A DNA stretch of 64,000 bases. Source: Dokdonella_A sp937902695. Its GTDB lineage: Bacteria > Pseudomonadota > Gammaproteobacteria > Xanthomonadales > Rhodanobacteraceae. The stretch is from positions 62,001 through 126,000 of the forward strand of contig JBEHYO010000002.1 of the NCBI GenBank assembly GCA_048498135.1, written 5' to 3'. Below the pieces are notes generated by a model. It saw only the letters and a program-made list of their open reading frames with translations. It ran no database searches and had not been told where the DNA came from. Shown here in pieces: positions 33,085-41,958 of this stretch. The translations under genes were made by a program, and so were the position numbers. Position 1 is the stretch's first letter. Each line of letters opens with the position of its first letter.

Positions 33085-35234
33085 GGTCCGGTACCTTCGA
33101 GGTGAGCCCAGAGGAACGTATACGCCATCGCGTGCATGTACGCGGATTGCCTGTTGTCGGCCGCGCCGCCGTGGCCGCCTTCGGTGTTTTCGTAGAACCA
33201 GGCGTTCGTGTAGCCCATCTCGTGCATGCGCGCGGCCATCTTGCGCGCCTGCACGGGTCCGACGCGATCGTCGCTCGTCGACGTGTAGAAAAGGATCGGC
33301 GGATAGTCCTTGCCCTTGGCGACATTCTGATACGGCGAGAAGGTTTTGATGAACGCCCAGTCCTCGGGCTTGTCCGGATCGCCGTACTCGGCCATCCACG
33401 AGGCGCCGGCCGAAAGGTGCGAGTAGCGCTTCATGTCGAGCAACGGCACCTCGCAGACGATCGCGCCGAAGAGCTCCGGATACTGCGTCAGCATGTTGCC
33501 CATCAGCAAGCCGCCATTGCTGCCGCCGAGCGCGCCGAGGTGCGCGCGCGTCGTGTAGCCGCGCTTGACGAGGTCGGCGGCGACCGCCGCGAAATCCTCG
33601 TACGCGCGCAGCCGGTTCTCGCGCAACGCCGCCTGATGCCAGCGCGGACCGTACTCGCCGCCGCCGCGGATGTTCGCGACCACGTAGACGCCGCCGCGCT
33701 CGAGCCACGAGCGTCCCACCGTGCCGCTGTAGTTCGGCACCTCGGACACCTCGAAGCCGCCGTAGCCGTAGAGCAGCGTCGGATGGCTGCCGTCGAGCTT
33801 GATCGCCTTGTTCGCGACGACGAAGTACGGAACGCGCGTGCCGTCCTTAGAGGCGACGAAGTACTGGTGCACGTCGAAGCCTTTCGCGTCGAAGAACGCA
33901 GGCATGTGCTTGATGGCCTTCGCCGTGCCCTTGCCGAGCGTGCCGTAATAGAGCGTGGTCGGCGCGAGGTAGCTCGTCACCGTCATGAAGTAGTCGTCGC
34001 TTTCATCGGCGTCGATGCCATCGGCGTCGACCGTGCTGAGCGCCGGTGCGCCGCCGAGCTTGGCGGTTTTCCACGCACCGCCAGCGCCCGGTGTCAGCAC
34101 TTCCTGGCGCGAGACGACGTTGTCGAGCAGGTTCAGCAGCAGGTGGTGCCGCGTCCATGAATACTTGTCGAGCGACACCGTGGCGGTCGGCTCGAACAGC
34201 GTGACGATATCGCGCGAGCCGCCGATGAAATCGTCGAACTTCGCAGCGAGCAGCGATCCGCCCTTGAAGGTCTTGCCGCCGACGCTCCAGTCCGTGCGAA
34301 GCTGGATCAGCAGCCATTCGCGATGCGGATCGACGATCGCATCGAGCGGCACGTCGATCTTGGCGAGCGTGCCGTCGCTGCGGCGCAGGAATGTCTCGCT
34401 CGTCCAGAAGTCGATCGTGCGCTGGACGAAATCGCGCTCGTAGCCTTTGGTCGGATCGTGCCACGCATTGACGCCGAGGTCGTCCTCCTTCACGTCGAAC
34501 ACCGTCGTCGCCTCCGCGAGCGGCGTGCCGCGCTTCCACTCCTTCGCGATGCGCGGATAGCTCGATTTCGTCATCGAGCCCGGCCCGAAATCGGTCATCA
34601 CGTAGATGCGATCGCGATCGATCCAGCCAAACTGGTTCTTCGCTTCGGCGATCTCGAAGCCGTCCTTCACGAAGGCCTTCGCGTCGAGATCGAACTCGCG
34701 ACCGACGGTCGCATCGCCGCCGCCCGGCGACATCGCGAGGAGGCAGCGCCGGTAATCAGGTTTGAGGCAGTCGGCGCCGCGCCAGACCCAGCGCTTGCCC
34801 TCGGTCTTCGAGAGCGCGTCGAGATCGAGCACGGGCTCCCACTTCGGATGCGGTTTCAGGTATTCGGCGAGCGTCGTGCGCCGCCAGATGCCGAGCGGAT
34901 GCGCAGCGTCCTTCCAGAAGTTGTAGTAGTGCGCGCCGAGCTTCTGCACGTACGGAATGCGCGCCTCGGAATCGAGCACTTCGAGGATGCGCGCGCGCGT
35001 CTTCTCGAACTCGGGCGTCTCGGCATAGGCCTTCGCGGTCTTCGCGTTCTCGGCATGCACCCATTCGAGCGGCTTTTCGCCGTGGATGTCCTCGAGCCAG
35101 AGGTAGGGATCTTCGACGGTCGTTTCGCTGCTCACGGCTTTCGAGGTGGGCACGGACGGCTTCTTCTCAACCGACGTGCAGGCGGCGAGAAAGGCGAGGG
35201 CGCCGACGACGACGGCGCGCGGGAGTCGGGTCAT
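33081..35234 (-). CDS. Prolyl oligopeptidase family (S9A) lipoprotein peptidase
   Basis: 717 residues. A lipobox-like start (LAFLAACTS) places it in the envelope. The N-terminal segment EDPYLWLEDIHGEKPLEWVH and a beta-propeller precede the alpha/beta-hydrolase domain: LLYGYGGFEVS, ANIRGGGEYGPRWH, catalytic Ser in GALGGSNGGLLMG, Asp in TSTSDDRVGPVQA, and His in NTEGGHGGAADN. The family cleaves short peptides after proline. It is the first gene of a two-gene operon with the thioredoxin-fold protein. Confidence 0.94.
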   Translation of the reverse strand: MTRLPRAVVVGALAFLAACTSVEKKPSVPTSKAVSSETTVEDPYLWLEDIHGEKPLEWVHAENAKTAKAYAETPEFEKTRARILEVLDSEARIPYVQKLGAHYYNFWKDAAHPLGIWRRTTLAEYLKPHPKWEPVLDLDALSKTEGKRWVWRGADCLKPDYRRCLLAMSPGGGDATVGREFDLDAKAFVKDGFEIAEAKNQFGWIDRDRIYVMTDFGPGSMTKSSYPRIAKEWKRGTPLAEATTVFDVKEDDLGVNAWHDPTKGYERDFVQRTIDFWTSETFLRRSDGTLAKIDVPLDAIVDPHREWLLIQLRTDWSVGGKTFKGGSLLAAKFDDFIGGSRDIVTLFEPTATVSLDKYSWTRHHLLLNLLDNVVSRQEVLTPGAGGAWKTAKLGGAPALSTVDADGIDADESDDYFMTVTSYLAPTTLYYGTLGKGTAKAIKHMPAFFDAKGFDVHQYFVASKDGTRVPYFVVANKAIKLDGSHPTLLYGYGGFEVSEVPNYSGTVGRSWLERGGVYVVANIRGGGEYGPRWHQAALRENRLRAYEDFAAVAADLVKRGYTTRAHLGALGGSNGGLLMGNMLTQYPELFGAIVCEVPLLDMKRYSHLSAGASWMAEYGDPDKPEDWAFIKTFSPYQNVAKGKDYPPILFYTSTSDDRVGPVQARKMAARMHEMGYTNAWFYENTEGGHGGAADNRQSAYMHAMAYTFLWAHLEGTGP

Positions 35235-35311
35235 GGGTTCGAGGCTCGCGGGGACGAGCGGCCTCTATCGCAGAGGGCTGCGACGTTGTCCAGGGACTGA
35301 AGTTGGGTTGG

Positions 35312-35341
35312 AAAGAAAAAGCCCCGCGCGGGGCGGGGCTT
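35312..35341 (-). terminator. Rho-independent terminator downstream of hppA
   Basis: On the minus strand the sequence reads AGCCCCGCCCC then GCGCGGGGCT followed by TTTTTCTTTC: a strong GC stem and a U-rich tail. It lies about 85 bp past the hppA stop and upstream of the next minus-strand gene. Confidence 0.8.
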
Positions 35342-35366
35342 TCACGTATGCGGCGTTGAACCGGGT

Positions 35367-35406
35367 TGCCCTCCCCGGCCCTCTCCCGCGGAGCGGGAGA
35401 GGGGGG
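35367..35406. repeat. Family A palindromic unit
   Basis: Single unit: TTGCCCTCCCCGGCCCTCTC then CCGCGGAGCGGGAGAGGGGG. It lies between the hppA stop and its terminator. Confidence 0.8.
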
Positions 35407-35423
35407 ATGGTGGGGTGACGCGG

Positions 35424-37484
35424 TCAGAGGAGCGGGACGAGCAGCAGCGCGACGATGTTGATGATCTTGATCAGCGGGTTCACCGCCGGGCCGGCCGTGT
35501 CCTTGTACGGATCGCCGACCGTGTCGCCGGTGACGGCCGCCTTGTGCGCGTCCGAGCCCTTGCCGCCGAAATTGCCGTCCTCGATGTATTTCTTCGCGTT
35601 GTCCCAGGCGCCGCCGCCGGTCGTCATCGAGATCGCGACGAAGAGGCCGGTCACGATCGTGCCGATCAGAACGCCGCCGAGCGCCTGCGCGCCGGCGAGC
35701 GTGCCGCCCGCGAGGTATTTGAAGCCGAACGCGACGACGATCGGCACCAGCACCGGCAGGATCGACGGAATCATCATTTCCTTGATCGCCGCCTTGGTCA
35801 GCATGTCGACCGCGCGCGAGTAGTCGGGCTTGGTCTTGCCTTCCATGATGCCGGAGATCTCGCGGAACTGGCGGCGCACTTCCTCGACGACGCTGCCGGC
35901 CGCGCGGCCGACCGCTTCCATCGCCATCGACGCGAACAGGAACGGGATCAATCCGCCGATCAGGAGGCCGATGATGACGAGATGGTTCGAGAGATCGAAC
36001 GTGAAGATCTGGTCCGGATGCTCGACGCCGAGCTTGTGCGTGTAGTCGGCAAAAAGAACCAGCGCGGCGAGGCCGGCCGAGCCGATCGCGTAGCCCTTGG
36101 TCACCGCCTTCGTCGTGTTGCCGACCGCGTCGAGCGGATCGGTCACGTTGCGGACTTCCTTCGGGAGCTCCGCCATCTCGGCGATGCCGCCCGCGTTGTC
36201 GGTGATCGGCCCATACGCATCGAGCGCGACGATCATGCCGGTCATCGACAGCATCGCGGTCGCCGCGATGGCGATGCCGTAGAGGCCCGCGAGGTGATAC
36301 GCGCCCCAGATCGCGGCGCACACCGCGAGCACCGGCAGTGCAGTCGACTTCATCGAGATGCCGAGGCCCGCGATGATGTTCGTCGCGTGGCCCGTCGTCG
36401 ACGCCTTGGCGACATGACGCACCGGCGCGAACTCGGTCGCCGTGTAGTACTCGGTGATCCAGACCATCGCGCCGGTCAGCACGAGGCCGATGACCGCGCA
36501 GCCGAAGATGTTCCAGACGCCGTACGTCGAGCTCGCCATCAGCTGCTGCGTGACCGGAATGAACGCGATCAGCGCGAGCACGGCCGAGACGATCACGCCC
36601 TTGTAGAGCGCGTTCATGATCTTGCCGCCGCTGCTCGTCTTCACGAAGAACGTGCCGATGATCGACGCGATGATCGAGACGCCGCCGAGCACGAGCGGAT
36701 AGAGCACGCCGTTCGGGCCCGCGTCGGTCGCCATGACGCCGCCGAGCAGCATCGTCGCGATCAGCGTGACCGCGTAGGTTTCGAAGAGGTCCGCCGCCAT
36801 GCCGGCGCAGTCGCCGACGTTGTCGCCGACGTTGTCCGCGATCACCGCCGGATTGCGCGGATCGTCTTCCGGAATCCCGGCCTCGACCTTGCCGACGAGG
36901 TCGGCGCCGACGTCGGCGCCCTTCGTGAAGATGCCGCCGCCGAGGCGCGCGAAGATCGAGATCAGCGAGGAGCCGAACGCGAGGCCGACGAGCGCGTGCA
37001 GCGCGCCATCCTGCGTGTAGCCCGCGTGGTGCGTCAGCACGATGAAATAGCCCGCGACGCCGAGGAGCGCAAGGCCGACGACGAGCATGCCGGTGATCGC
37101 GCCGCCGCGGAACGCGACCGCGAGCGCCGCCGGAATGCCCGAGCGCGCCGCCTCGGCCGTGCGCACGTTGGCGCGCACCGAGATGTTCATGCCGATGTAG
37201 CCGGTCAGGCCCGAGAGGATCGCGCCGATCGCAAAGCCGATCGCCGTGCCCCAGTCGAGCGCGAAGCCGATCACGACGAGCAGCACCACGCCGACGATCG
37301 CGATCGTCGTGTACTGGCGGTTGAGATACGCGCGCGCGCCTTCCTGGATCGCGGCCGCGATCTGCTGCATGCGCTCGTTGCCGGCCGGCTTGGCCAGGAT
37401 CCAGCGGATCGACCAGACACCGTAGAGAATCGCCAGGACCGCGCAGATGAGCGCGATCAGAAGCCCGTATTGCTGGAACAGCAT
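35424..37484 (-). CDS. hppA: Membrane-bound proton-translocating pyrophosphatase
   Basis: 686 residues with about 16 transmembrane helices. The substrate site is clear: GADVGADLVGKVEAGIPEDD, then NPAVIADNVGDNVGDCAGMA, and near the C-terminus SDAHKAAVTGDTVGDPYKDT. It couples PPi hydrolysis to ion pumping. The determinant segment reads GNTTKAVTKGYAIGS; the Lys in NTTKA is the mark of K+-independent, H+-pumping enzymes such as that of Rhodospirillum rubrum (K+-dependent ones have Ala). The ATG at 37484 has GGGAGG five bases upstream; the longer frame upstream passes through a repeat and is not real. It is followed by a terminator. Confidence 0.96.
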   Translation of the reverse strand: MLFQQYGLLIALICAVLAILYGVWSIRWILAKPAGNERMQQIAAAIQEGARAYLNRQYTTIAIVGVVLLVVIGFALDWGTAIGFAIGAILSGLTGYIGMNISVRANVRTAEAARSGIPAALAVAFRGGAITGMLVVGLALLGVAGYFIVLTHHAGYTQDGALHALVGLAFGSSLISIFARLGGGIFTKGADVGADLVGKVEAGIPEDDPRNPAVIADNVGDNVGDCAGMAADLFETYAVTLIATMLLGGVMATDAGPNGVLYPLVLGGVSIIASIIGTFFVKTSSGGKIMNALYKGVIVSAVLALIAFIPVTQQLMASSTYGVWNIFGCAVIGLVLTGAMVWITEYYTATEFAPVRHVAKASTTGHATNIIAGLGISMKSTALPVLAVCAAIWGAYHLAGLYGIAIAATAMLSMTGMIVALDAYGPITDNAGGIAEMAELPKEVRNVTDPLDAVGNTTKAVTKGYAIGSAGLAALVLFADYTHKLGVEHPDQIFTFDLSNHLVIIGLLIGGLIPFLFASMAMEAVGRAAGSVVEEVRRQFREISGIMEGKTKPDYSRAVDMLTKAAIKEMMIPSILPVLVPIVVAFGFKYLAGGTLAGAQALGGVLIGTIVTGLFVAISMTTGGGAWDNAKKYIEDGNFGGKGSDAHKAAVTGDTVGDPYKDTAGPAVNPLIKIINIVALLLVPLL

Positions 37485-37589
37485 CGAACCCTCCCGTGAG
37501 ACGCAGGAAATTGGTAACGAAAGCGGGAAACCCGCGCCGAGTATAGCCACGTGGCGAGAAATCGCGCACTGCGGCGGTGCAGCACCACG

Positions 37590-37701
37590 TTTTCCCTTCT
37601 CCCGCTTGCGGGAGAAGGTGCCGAAGGCGGATGAGGGCGCTCTTGAGGCGGCGAACCAGCGTGCCCTCACCCCAGCCCTCTCCCGCAAGCGGGAGAGGGG
37701 G
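37590..37701. repeat. Inverted-repeat element, family A, complete
   Basis: Left unit TTCTCCCGCTTGCGGGAGAA with GGTGCCGAAGGCGGATGAGG; right unit GCCCTCACCCCAGCCCTCTC with CCGCAAGCGGGAGAGGGGG. It separates the PPi-PFK gene end from the hppA start on the same strand. Confidence 0.92.
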
Positions 37702-37733
37702 AACCGCGGGCGGGCGGGAGGGAAAGTCGCGCC

Positions 37734-38996
37734 CTACTTGTCCTCGATCGAGTACTTCGGGAGCTTCTTCTTCAAGCGCACGTTCTTGAGCCTGACGTAG
37801 TCCGGAATCCCGTCCTTGCCGTACTTCGGCGGATCCTCGCCACGGATCAGCGGCCCCAAGTATTTCCGCGCGGCCGCCGTGATCCCGTAGCCGTCCTTCG
37901 TGATGTACGACGGCGGCAGCTTCTTCTCGTGGTTCGCGATCTTTTCGAGCGGCGCCGACTCGATCTTCCAGCGATACGGCGTATCCGACGTCCGCACGAT
38001 GACCGGCATCACCGCGTTCTGGCCCTTCATCGCGTACTCGACCGCCGCCTTGCCGACTGCGTAGGCCTGCTCCGCATCGACCTTCGACGCGAGATGCCGC
38101 GCCGAGCGCTGCAGGTAATCCGGCAGCGCCCAGTGGTACTTGTAGCCGAGCTTCGATTTCACGAGCTGCGCGATCACCGGCGCGGCACCCCCGAGCTGCG
38201 TGTGCCCGAACGCATCGCGCGTCCCGGCCTCGGCGAGGAACTGGCCCGCCGCGTTCCTGACGCCCTCGGACACGACGACCGTGCAATAGCCGACGCGCTC
38301 GACCGTCGCCTTCACGCGCGCGAGGAACCGGTCCTCGTCGAACGCGATTTCCGGAAACAGGATCACGTGCGGCGGCTCGCCGGCCTTGCGTGCCGCGAGC
38401 CCGGCCGCGGCCGCGATCCAGCCCGCATGGCGGCCCATGACCTCGATCACGAATACCTTGGTCGACGACTCGCACATCGACTCGACATCGAGGCTCGCCT
38501 CCTGCACCGAGATCGCCGTGTACTTCGCGACCGAGCCGAACCCGGGGCAGCAGTCCGTCACGGCGAGGTCGTTGTCGACGGTCTTCGGCACGCCGATCGT
38601 CGCGATCGGGTAGCCGAGCGCCTTGCCGATCTGCGAGATCTTGAGGGCGGTGTCGGCCGAATCGTTGCCGCCGTTATAGAGAAACCAGCGGATGTCGTGC
38701 GCCTTGAACACCTCGATCAGGCGCTCGTACTGCGCGCGACTGGTCTCGATCGACTTCAATTTGTAACGGCACGAGCCGAACGCGCCGCCCGGGGTGCGGC
38801 GTAACGCCGCAATCGCCGCCGTCGATTCCTTCGTCGTGTCAATGAGGTCTTCGCGCAGCGCGCCGATGATGCCGTTGCGGGCGGCGAGGACGCGCACGCC
38901 CTTTTTGCGTGCCGTTTCGATGACACCGGCCGCGCTCGCGTTGATGACCGCGGTGACGCCGCCCGATTGCGCGTACAAGAGGTTGCCTTTAGCCAT
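37734..38996 (-). CDS. pfp: Pyrophosphate-dependent 6-phosphofructokinase
   Basis: 420 residues, PFK fold. The phosphoryl-donor site reads LYNGGNDSADTALK, the form seen in PPi-using PFKs (ATP enzymes have G-G-D-G-[ST]), and the catalytic loop is GVPKTVDNDLAVTDCCPGFG. Other segments: NLLYAQSGGVTAVINAS, EVMGRHAGWIAAAAGLA and an N-terminal MAKGN start. Such enzymes replace or supplement ATP-PFK and work reversibly in Xanthomonas and methylotrophs. The start at 38996 has GGGAGA upstream. It lies upstream of hppA on the same strand and is divergent from adk. Confidence 0.93.
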   Translation of the reverse strand: MAKGNLLYAQSGGVTAVINASAAGVIETARKKGVRVLAARNGIIGALREDLIDTTKESTAAIAALRRTPGGAFGSCRYKLKSIETSRAQYERLIEVFKAHDIRWFLYNGGNDSADTALKISQIGKALGYPIATIGVPKTVDNDLAVTDCCPGFGSVAKYTAISVQEASLDVESMCESSTKVFVIEVMGRHAGWIAAAAGLAARKAGEPPHVILFPEIAFDEDRFLARVKATVERVGYCTVVVSEGVRNAAGQFLAEAGTRDAFGHTQLGGAAPVIAQLVKSKLGYKYHWALPDYLQRSARHLASKVDAEQAYAVGKAAVEYAMKGQNAVMPVIVRTSDTPYRWKIESAPLEKIANHEKKLPPSYITKDGYGITAAARKYLGPLIRGEDPPKYGKDGIPDYVRLKNVRLKKKLPKYSIEDK

Positions 38997-39102
38997 AAAT
39001 CTCCCGATTGACGTCGTTTGACACGTTTCCGGCCAGCGGCTAGCGTTGCTTGGAAGGATCACAAGTCTAGCCTCAGCGGCGCGGCGGCCGCATTGGAGCC
39101 AC

Positions 39103-39681
39103 ATGCGACTCGTCTTACTCGGGGCACCCGGCTCGGGCAAGGGCACCCAGGCCGCGATGCTGAAGGCTGCGCTCAAGGTGCCGCACATCTCGACGGGCGA
39201 TCTGTTGCGTGCGGCCGTCAAGGCGGGCACGCCGCTCGGCCTCAAGGCCAAGGCGGTCATGGAGGCCGGCAAGCTCGTCTCCGACGACATCGTGCTCGGC
39301 ATGCTCGAGGAGCGCATCACGCAGCCCGATGCGGACGGCGGCTTCATCCTCGACGGCTACCCGCGCAACGTCGCCCAGTGCGAAGCGCTCGAAAGACTCC
39401 TCGCGCGCATCGGCCAGCCGCTCGACATCGCGGTCAAGCTCAAGGTGCCGAGCGAGCTGATCGTCGACCGCATCGCCGGACGCGCGGCCGCCGAGGGCCG
39501 CAAGGACGACACGCCCGAAACCGTGCGCGAGCGTCTGCGCGTCTACGCCGAACAGACCGCGCCGGTCGCCGAGCACTTCGGCACGATCGGACGCCTTCGC
39601 ATCGTCGATGGCGTCGGCGACGTCGATGCGGTGTTCAAGCGCATTCTCGCCGCGCTTCCCGGCGAGCTCACCGGTGCCTGA
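39103..39681 (+). CDS. adk: Adenylate kinase
   Basis: 192 residues. P-loop LLGAPGSGKGTQAA, the AMP-binding ISTGDLLRAAVK and GFILDGYPRNVAQCEALE, and a short LID (GRAAAEGRKDDTPETVRERL) lacking the zinc-finger type. It interconverts ATP + AMP and 2 ADP in the cytosol. The ATG at 39103 starts directly at the first strand; upstream in-frame residues are not homologous. It is divergent from PPi-PFK, with a shared 106 bp upstream region. Confidence 0.97.
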   Translation: MRLVLLGAPGSGKGTQAAMLKAALKVPHISTGDLLRAAVKAGTPLGLKAKAVMEAGKLVSDDIVLGMLEERITQPDADGGFILDGYPRNVAQCEALERLLARIGQPLDIAVKLKVPSELIVDRIAGRAAAEGRKDDTPETVRERLRVYAEQTAPVAEHFGTIGRLRIVDGVGDVDAVFKRILAALPGELTGA

Positions 39682-39763
39682 GCGCGATCCGGCTTCGGCT
39701 TCGCGCACGCGGTCTCCCGAAAACAGCGCGGACCCGTCCGTCGCGCGTCGGCGCGGTGACGAC

Positions 39764-40306
39764 ATGAACGATTACGAATCCCCACTGGCCCGGCTCGCGA
39801 TCCTCGTGCGCGACATCTGTCAGCTGCGCCGCGGGCCGGAGGACATGCCGTATTCGAGGCGGCTTCTGGTCGTGCTGATCGGCGCGAGCACGGGGCTCGA
39901 TCTACTCACCGAGCGCGTGCTCGGCGGTCACGATGCGCTGGCGCGCTCGCTCGTCTCGACGACGCTCGTGCTCGCGCTCTGCTGGATCGCGCTCGCGGTG
40001 CGCCAGCTCGGCAACCGCTACGTGCAGACCGCCAGCGCGCTCGTCGCATGCGGCATCGTGTTCTCGCTGCTCGTGCTGCCGCTCGCGACGCTCGCCCGCC
40101 CGATGCCGGGCGATGCGCAGCTGACGCCGCTGCAGACGCTGCTCGTCTGGGCGACGTTCGCCGTCTTCGTCTGGAGCGTGCTCGTCGACGCGCACATCAT
40201 CCGCCGCGCGCTCGATGCGCCGTTCGGGCTCGGCGTCGCGCTCGCGCTCGCGTGGACGATCGCCGACTGGGCGCTCGGGCACGCGCTGTTCGATGCGGCC
40301 GGATGA
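39764..40306 (+). CDS. Small polytopic membrane protein, unknown
   Basis: 180 residues with four predicted hydrophobic segments (LLVVLIGASTGLDLLT, LVSTTLVLALCWIALAV, ALVACGIVFSLLVLPLATLA, TLLVWATFAVFVWSVLV) and a last one near the C-terminus. An MNDYESPLARLAILVRDICQ start precedes the first helix. It looks like the Yip1-like or hypothetical membrane protein often found downstream of adk and upstream of mpl in Lysobacterales. I cannot assign a function. It lies 82 bp after adk on the same strand. Confidence 0.65.
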   Translation: MNDYESPLARLAILVRDICQLRRGPEDMPYSRRLLVVLIGASTGLDLLTERVLGGHDALARSLVSTTLVLALCWIALAVRQLGNRYVQTASALVACGIVFSLLVLPLATLARPMPGDAQLTPLQTLLVWATFAVFVWSVLVDAHIIRRALDAPFGLGVALALAWTIADWALGHALFDAAG

Positions 40307-40317
40307 ATCCCATCTTT

Positions 40318-40421
40318 TTCCCCTCTCCCGCTCGCGGGAGAGGGTAGGGTGAGGGCAGGCGCGCGATGCGCTTTCACACGATTGCCCTCACCCCGGCCCT
40401 CTCCCGCAAGCGGGAGAGGGG
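40318..40421. repeat. Inverted-repeat element, family A, complete
   Basis: CCCCTCTCCCGCTCGCGGGA with GAGGGTAGGGTGAGGGC on the left and TTGCCCTCACCCCGGCCCTC with CCGCAAGCGGGAGAGGG on the right. It lies immediately before the mpl start. Confidence 0.92.
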
Positions 40422-40442
40422 GACCTGCATGAGCAATACACC

Positions 40443-41915
40443 TTGAAACTCCACATCCTCGGCATCTGCGGCACGTTCATGGGCGGCATTGCCGCGCTCG
40501 CGCGCGAGCTCGGCCACACCGTCGAAGGCTCCGACGCGAACGTCTACCCGCCGATGTCGACGCAGCTCGAAGCGCTCGGCATCGCGCTCCAGTCGGGCTG
40601 GGATCCGAAGCGTTTCGAGCCCGCACCCGACCTCGTCGTCGTCGGCAATGCGCTCTCGCGCGGCAACGCGATGATCGAAGCGATGCTCGATGCGCGCCTT
40701 CGCTACGTGTCGGGCCCGCAGTGGCTCGGCGAGACACTGCTCGCCGATCGGCGCGTGCTCGCCGTCGCCGGTACGCACGGCAAGACCACGACGACCTCGC
40801 TGCTCGCGTGGATCCTCCAAGCGCAAGGCCGCAATCCGGGCTTCCTCGTCGGCGGCGTGCCGGCGAACTTCGGCATTTCGGCGCGACTCGGCGGAACACG
40901 AGCAGCTGCGTCGGCTCGGCGTGCCCTCACCCCACCGTCGGCGTCCGCCGACGGTCCCCCCCTCTCCCGCGGAGCGGGCGAGGGACGATCGCCTCGGCCT
41001 CCGGCCGAGGATTTCGTCATCGAAGCCGACGAATACGACACCGCGTTCTTCGACAAGCGCTCCAAGTTCGTCCATTACCGTCCGACGATCGCGATCCTCA
41101 ACAACCTCGAATACGACCACGCCGACATCTTTCCCGACGTCGCCGCGATCCAGCGCCAGTTTCATCATCTGGTGCGCACGGTGCCGCGGAACGGCGCGCT
41201 CGTCGTCAACGCCGAAGACGCGCGGCTCGCCGACGTGCTCGCGATGGGCGCCTGGACGCCGGTCGAGACGTTCGGCATCGACGCCGGCGACTGGCGCGCG
41301 CGCCTCGCCGTCGCCGACGGTTCGGCGTTCGTCGTCTCGCATCGCGGTCGCGAGATCGGCACGGCGCAATGGAATCTCACCGGACGCCACAACGTCATGA
41401 ACGCGCTCGCCGCGCTCGTCGCCGCGCACGCGGCCGGCGTCGATGTCGCCGCGGCACTGCCGTCGCTCGCCACGTTTCAAAGCGTCGCGCGGCGCATGGA
41501 GCTCGTCGGCGACGTCGCCGGCGTGCGCGTCTACGACGACTTCGCGCACCATCCGACCGCGATCGCGACGACGCTCGCCGGCCTTCGCGCGCGCGTGGGC
41601 GATGCGCGCATCCTCGTCGGCATGGAGCCGCGCTCGAACTCGATGCGCATGGGCGCGCACGCGGACGAGCTGGCGCCCTCGCTTGCCGACGCCGATTCGG
41701 TCGTGTTCCTGAAACGCGCCGAATTGCCGTGGGACGCGGACCGCGTCGTCGGCGCGCTCGGCGGACGCGGCAAGACCGCGCCGACGGTCGATTCGCTGAT
41801 CGCCGTGCTGCGCGCCGAAGCGCACGCGGGCGACCACGTCGTCTTCATGTCGAACGGCGGCTTCGAGGGCGCGCCGCGGCGTTTCGTCGCCGCGCTCGGC
41901 GACGCGGCGGGCTGA
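40443..41915 (+). CDS. mpl: UDP-MurNAc:L-Ala-gamma-D-Glu-meso-DAP ligase Mpl, with in-frame repeat insertion
   Basis: 490 residues. Mpl recycles the murein tripeptide by joining it to UDP-MurNAc with ATP. Landmarks: ILGICGTFMGGIAALARELG, the ATP loop VAGTHGKTTTTSLLAWIL, DFVIEADEYDTAFFDKRSKF, ILNNLEYDHADIFPDV, WNLTGRHNVMNALAA and VYDDFAHHPTAIATTL. Between ARLG and FVIEADEYD, where E. coli Mpl has only about four residues, this protein has about 40, and the extra part (about residues 155-190) is translated from a family A repeat. The frame is kept. The start is a TTG at 40443, as the nearby ATG at 40429 is out of frame. Confidence 0.95.
   Translation: MKLHILGICGTFMGGIAALARELGHTVEGSDANVYPPMSTQLEALGIALQSGWDPKRFEPAPDLVVVGNALSRGNAMIEAMLDARLRYVSGPQWLGETLLADRRVLAVAGTHGKTTTTSLLAWILQAQGRNPGFLVGGVPANFGISARLGGTRAAASARRALTPPSASADGPPLSRGAGEGRSPRPPAEDFVIEADEYDTAFFDKRSKFVHYRPTIAILNNLEYDHADIFPDVAAIQRQFHHLVRTVPRNGALVVNAEDARLADVLAMGAWTPVETFGIDAGDWRARLAVADGSAFVVSHRGREIGTAQWNLTGRHNVMNALAALVAAHAAGVDVAAALPSLATFQSVARRMELVGDVAGVRVYDDFAHHPTAIATTLAGLRARVGDARILVGMEPRSNSMRMGAHADELAPSLADADSVVFLKRAELPWDADRVVGALGGRGKTAPTVDSLIAVLRAEAHAGDHVVFMSNGGFEGAPRRFVAALGDAAG
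40921..40984. repeat. Family A repeat inside the mpl coding sequence
   Basis: GTGCCCTCACCCCACCGTCG, an internal palindrome CCGTCGGCGTCCGCCGACGG, then CCCTCTCCCGCGGAGCGGGC. It is the same repeat as in the intergenic gaps, here inserted in frame and read as ALTPPSASADGPPLSRGAGE. Confidence 0.9.
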
Positions 41916-41958
41916 CCGGCGACGGTAGGCACCTGTCGCGGCGCGGTCTAAACTGATC

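Noticed and set aside
37485..37688. N-terminal extension of hppA by 68 residues
   Set aside because: The extension reads through a family A repeat, lacks homology, and a strong ribosome site precedes the internal ATG at 37484.
35167..38475. Minus-strand frame of 1102 codons across hppA and the PPi-PFK gene
   Set aside because: It is in a different frame from HppA and PFK and has no domain; shadow of GC-rich coding DNA.
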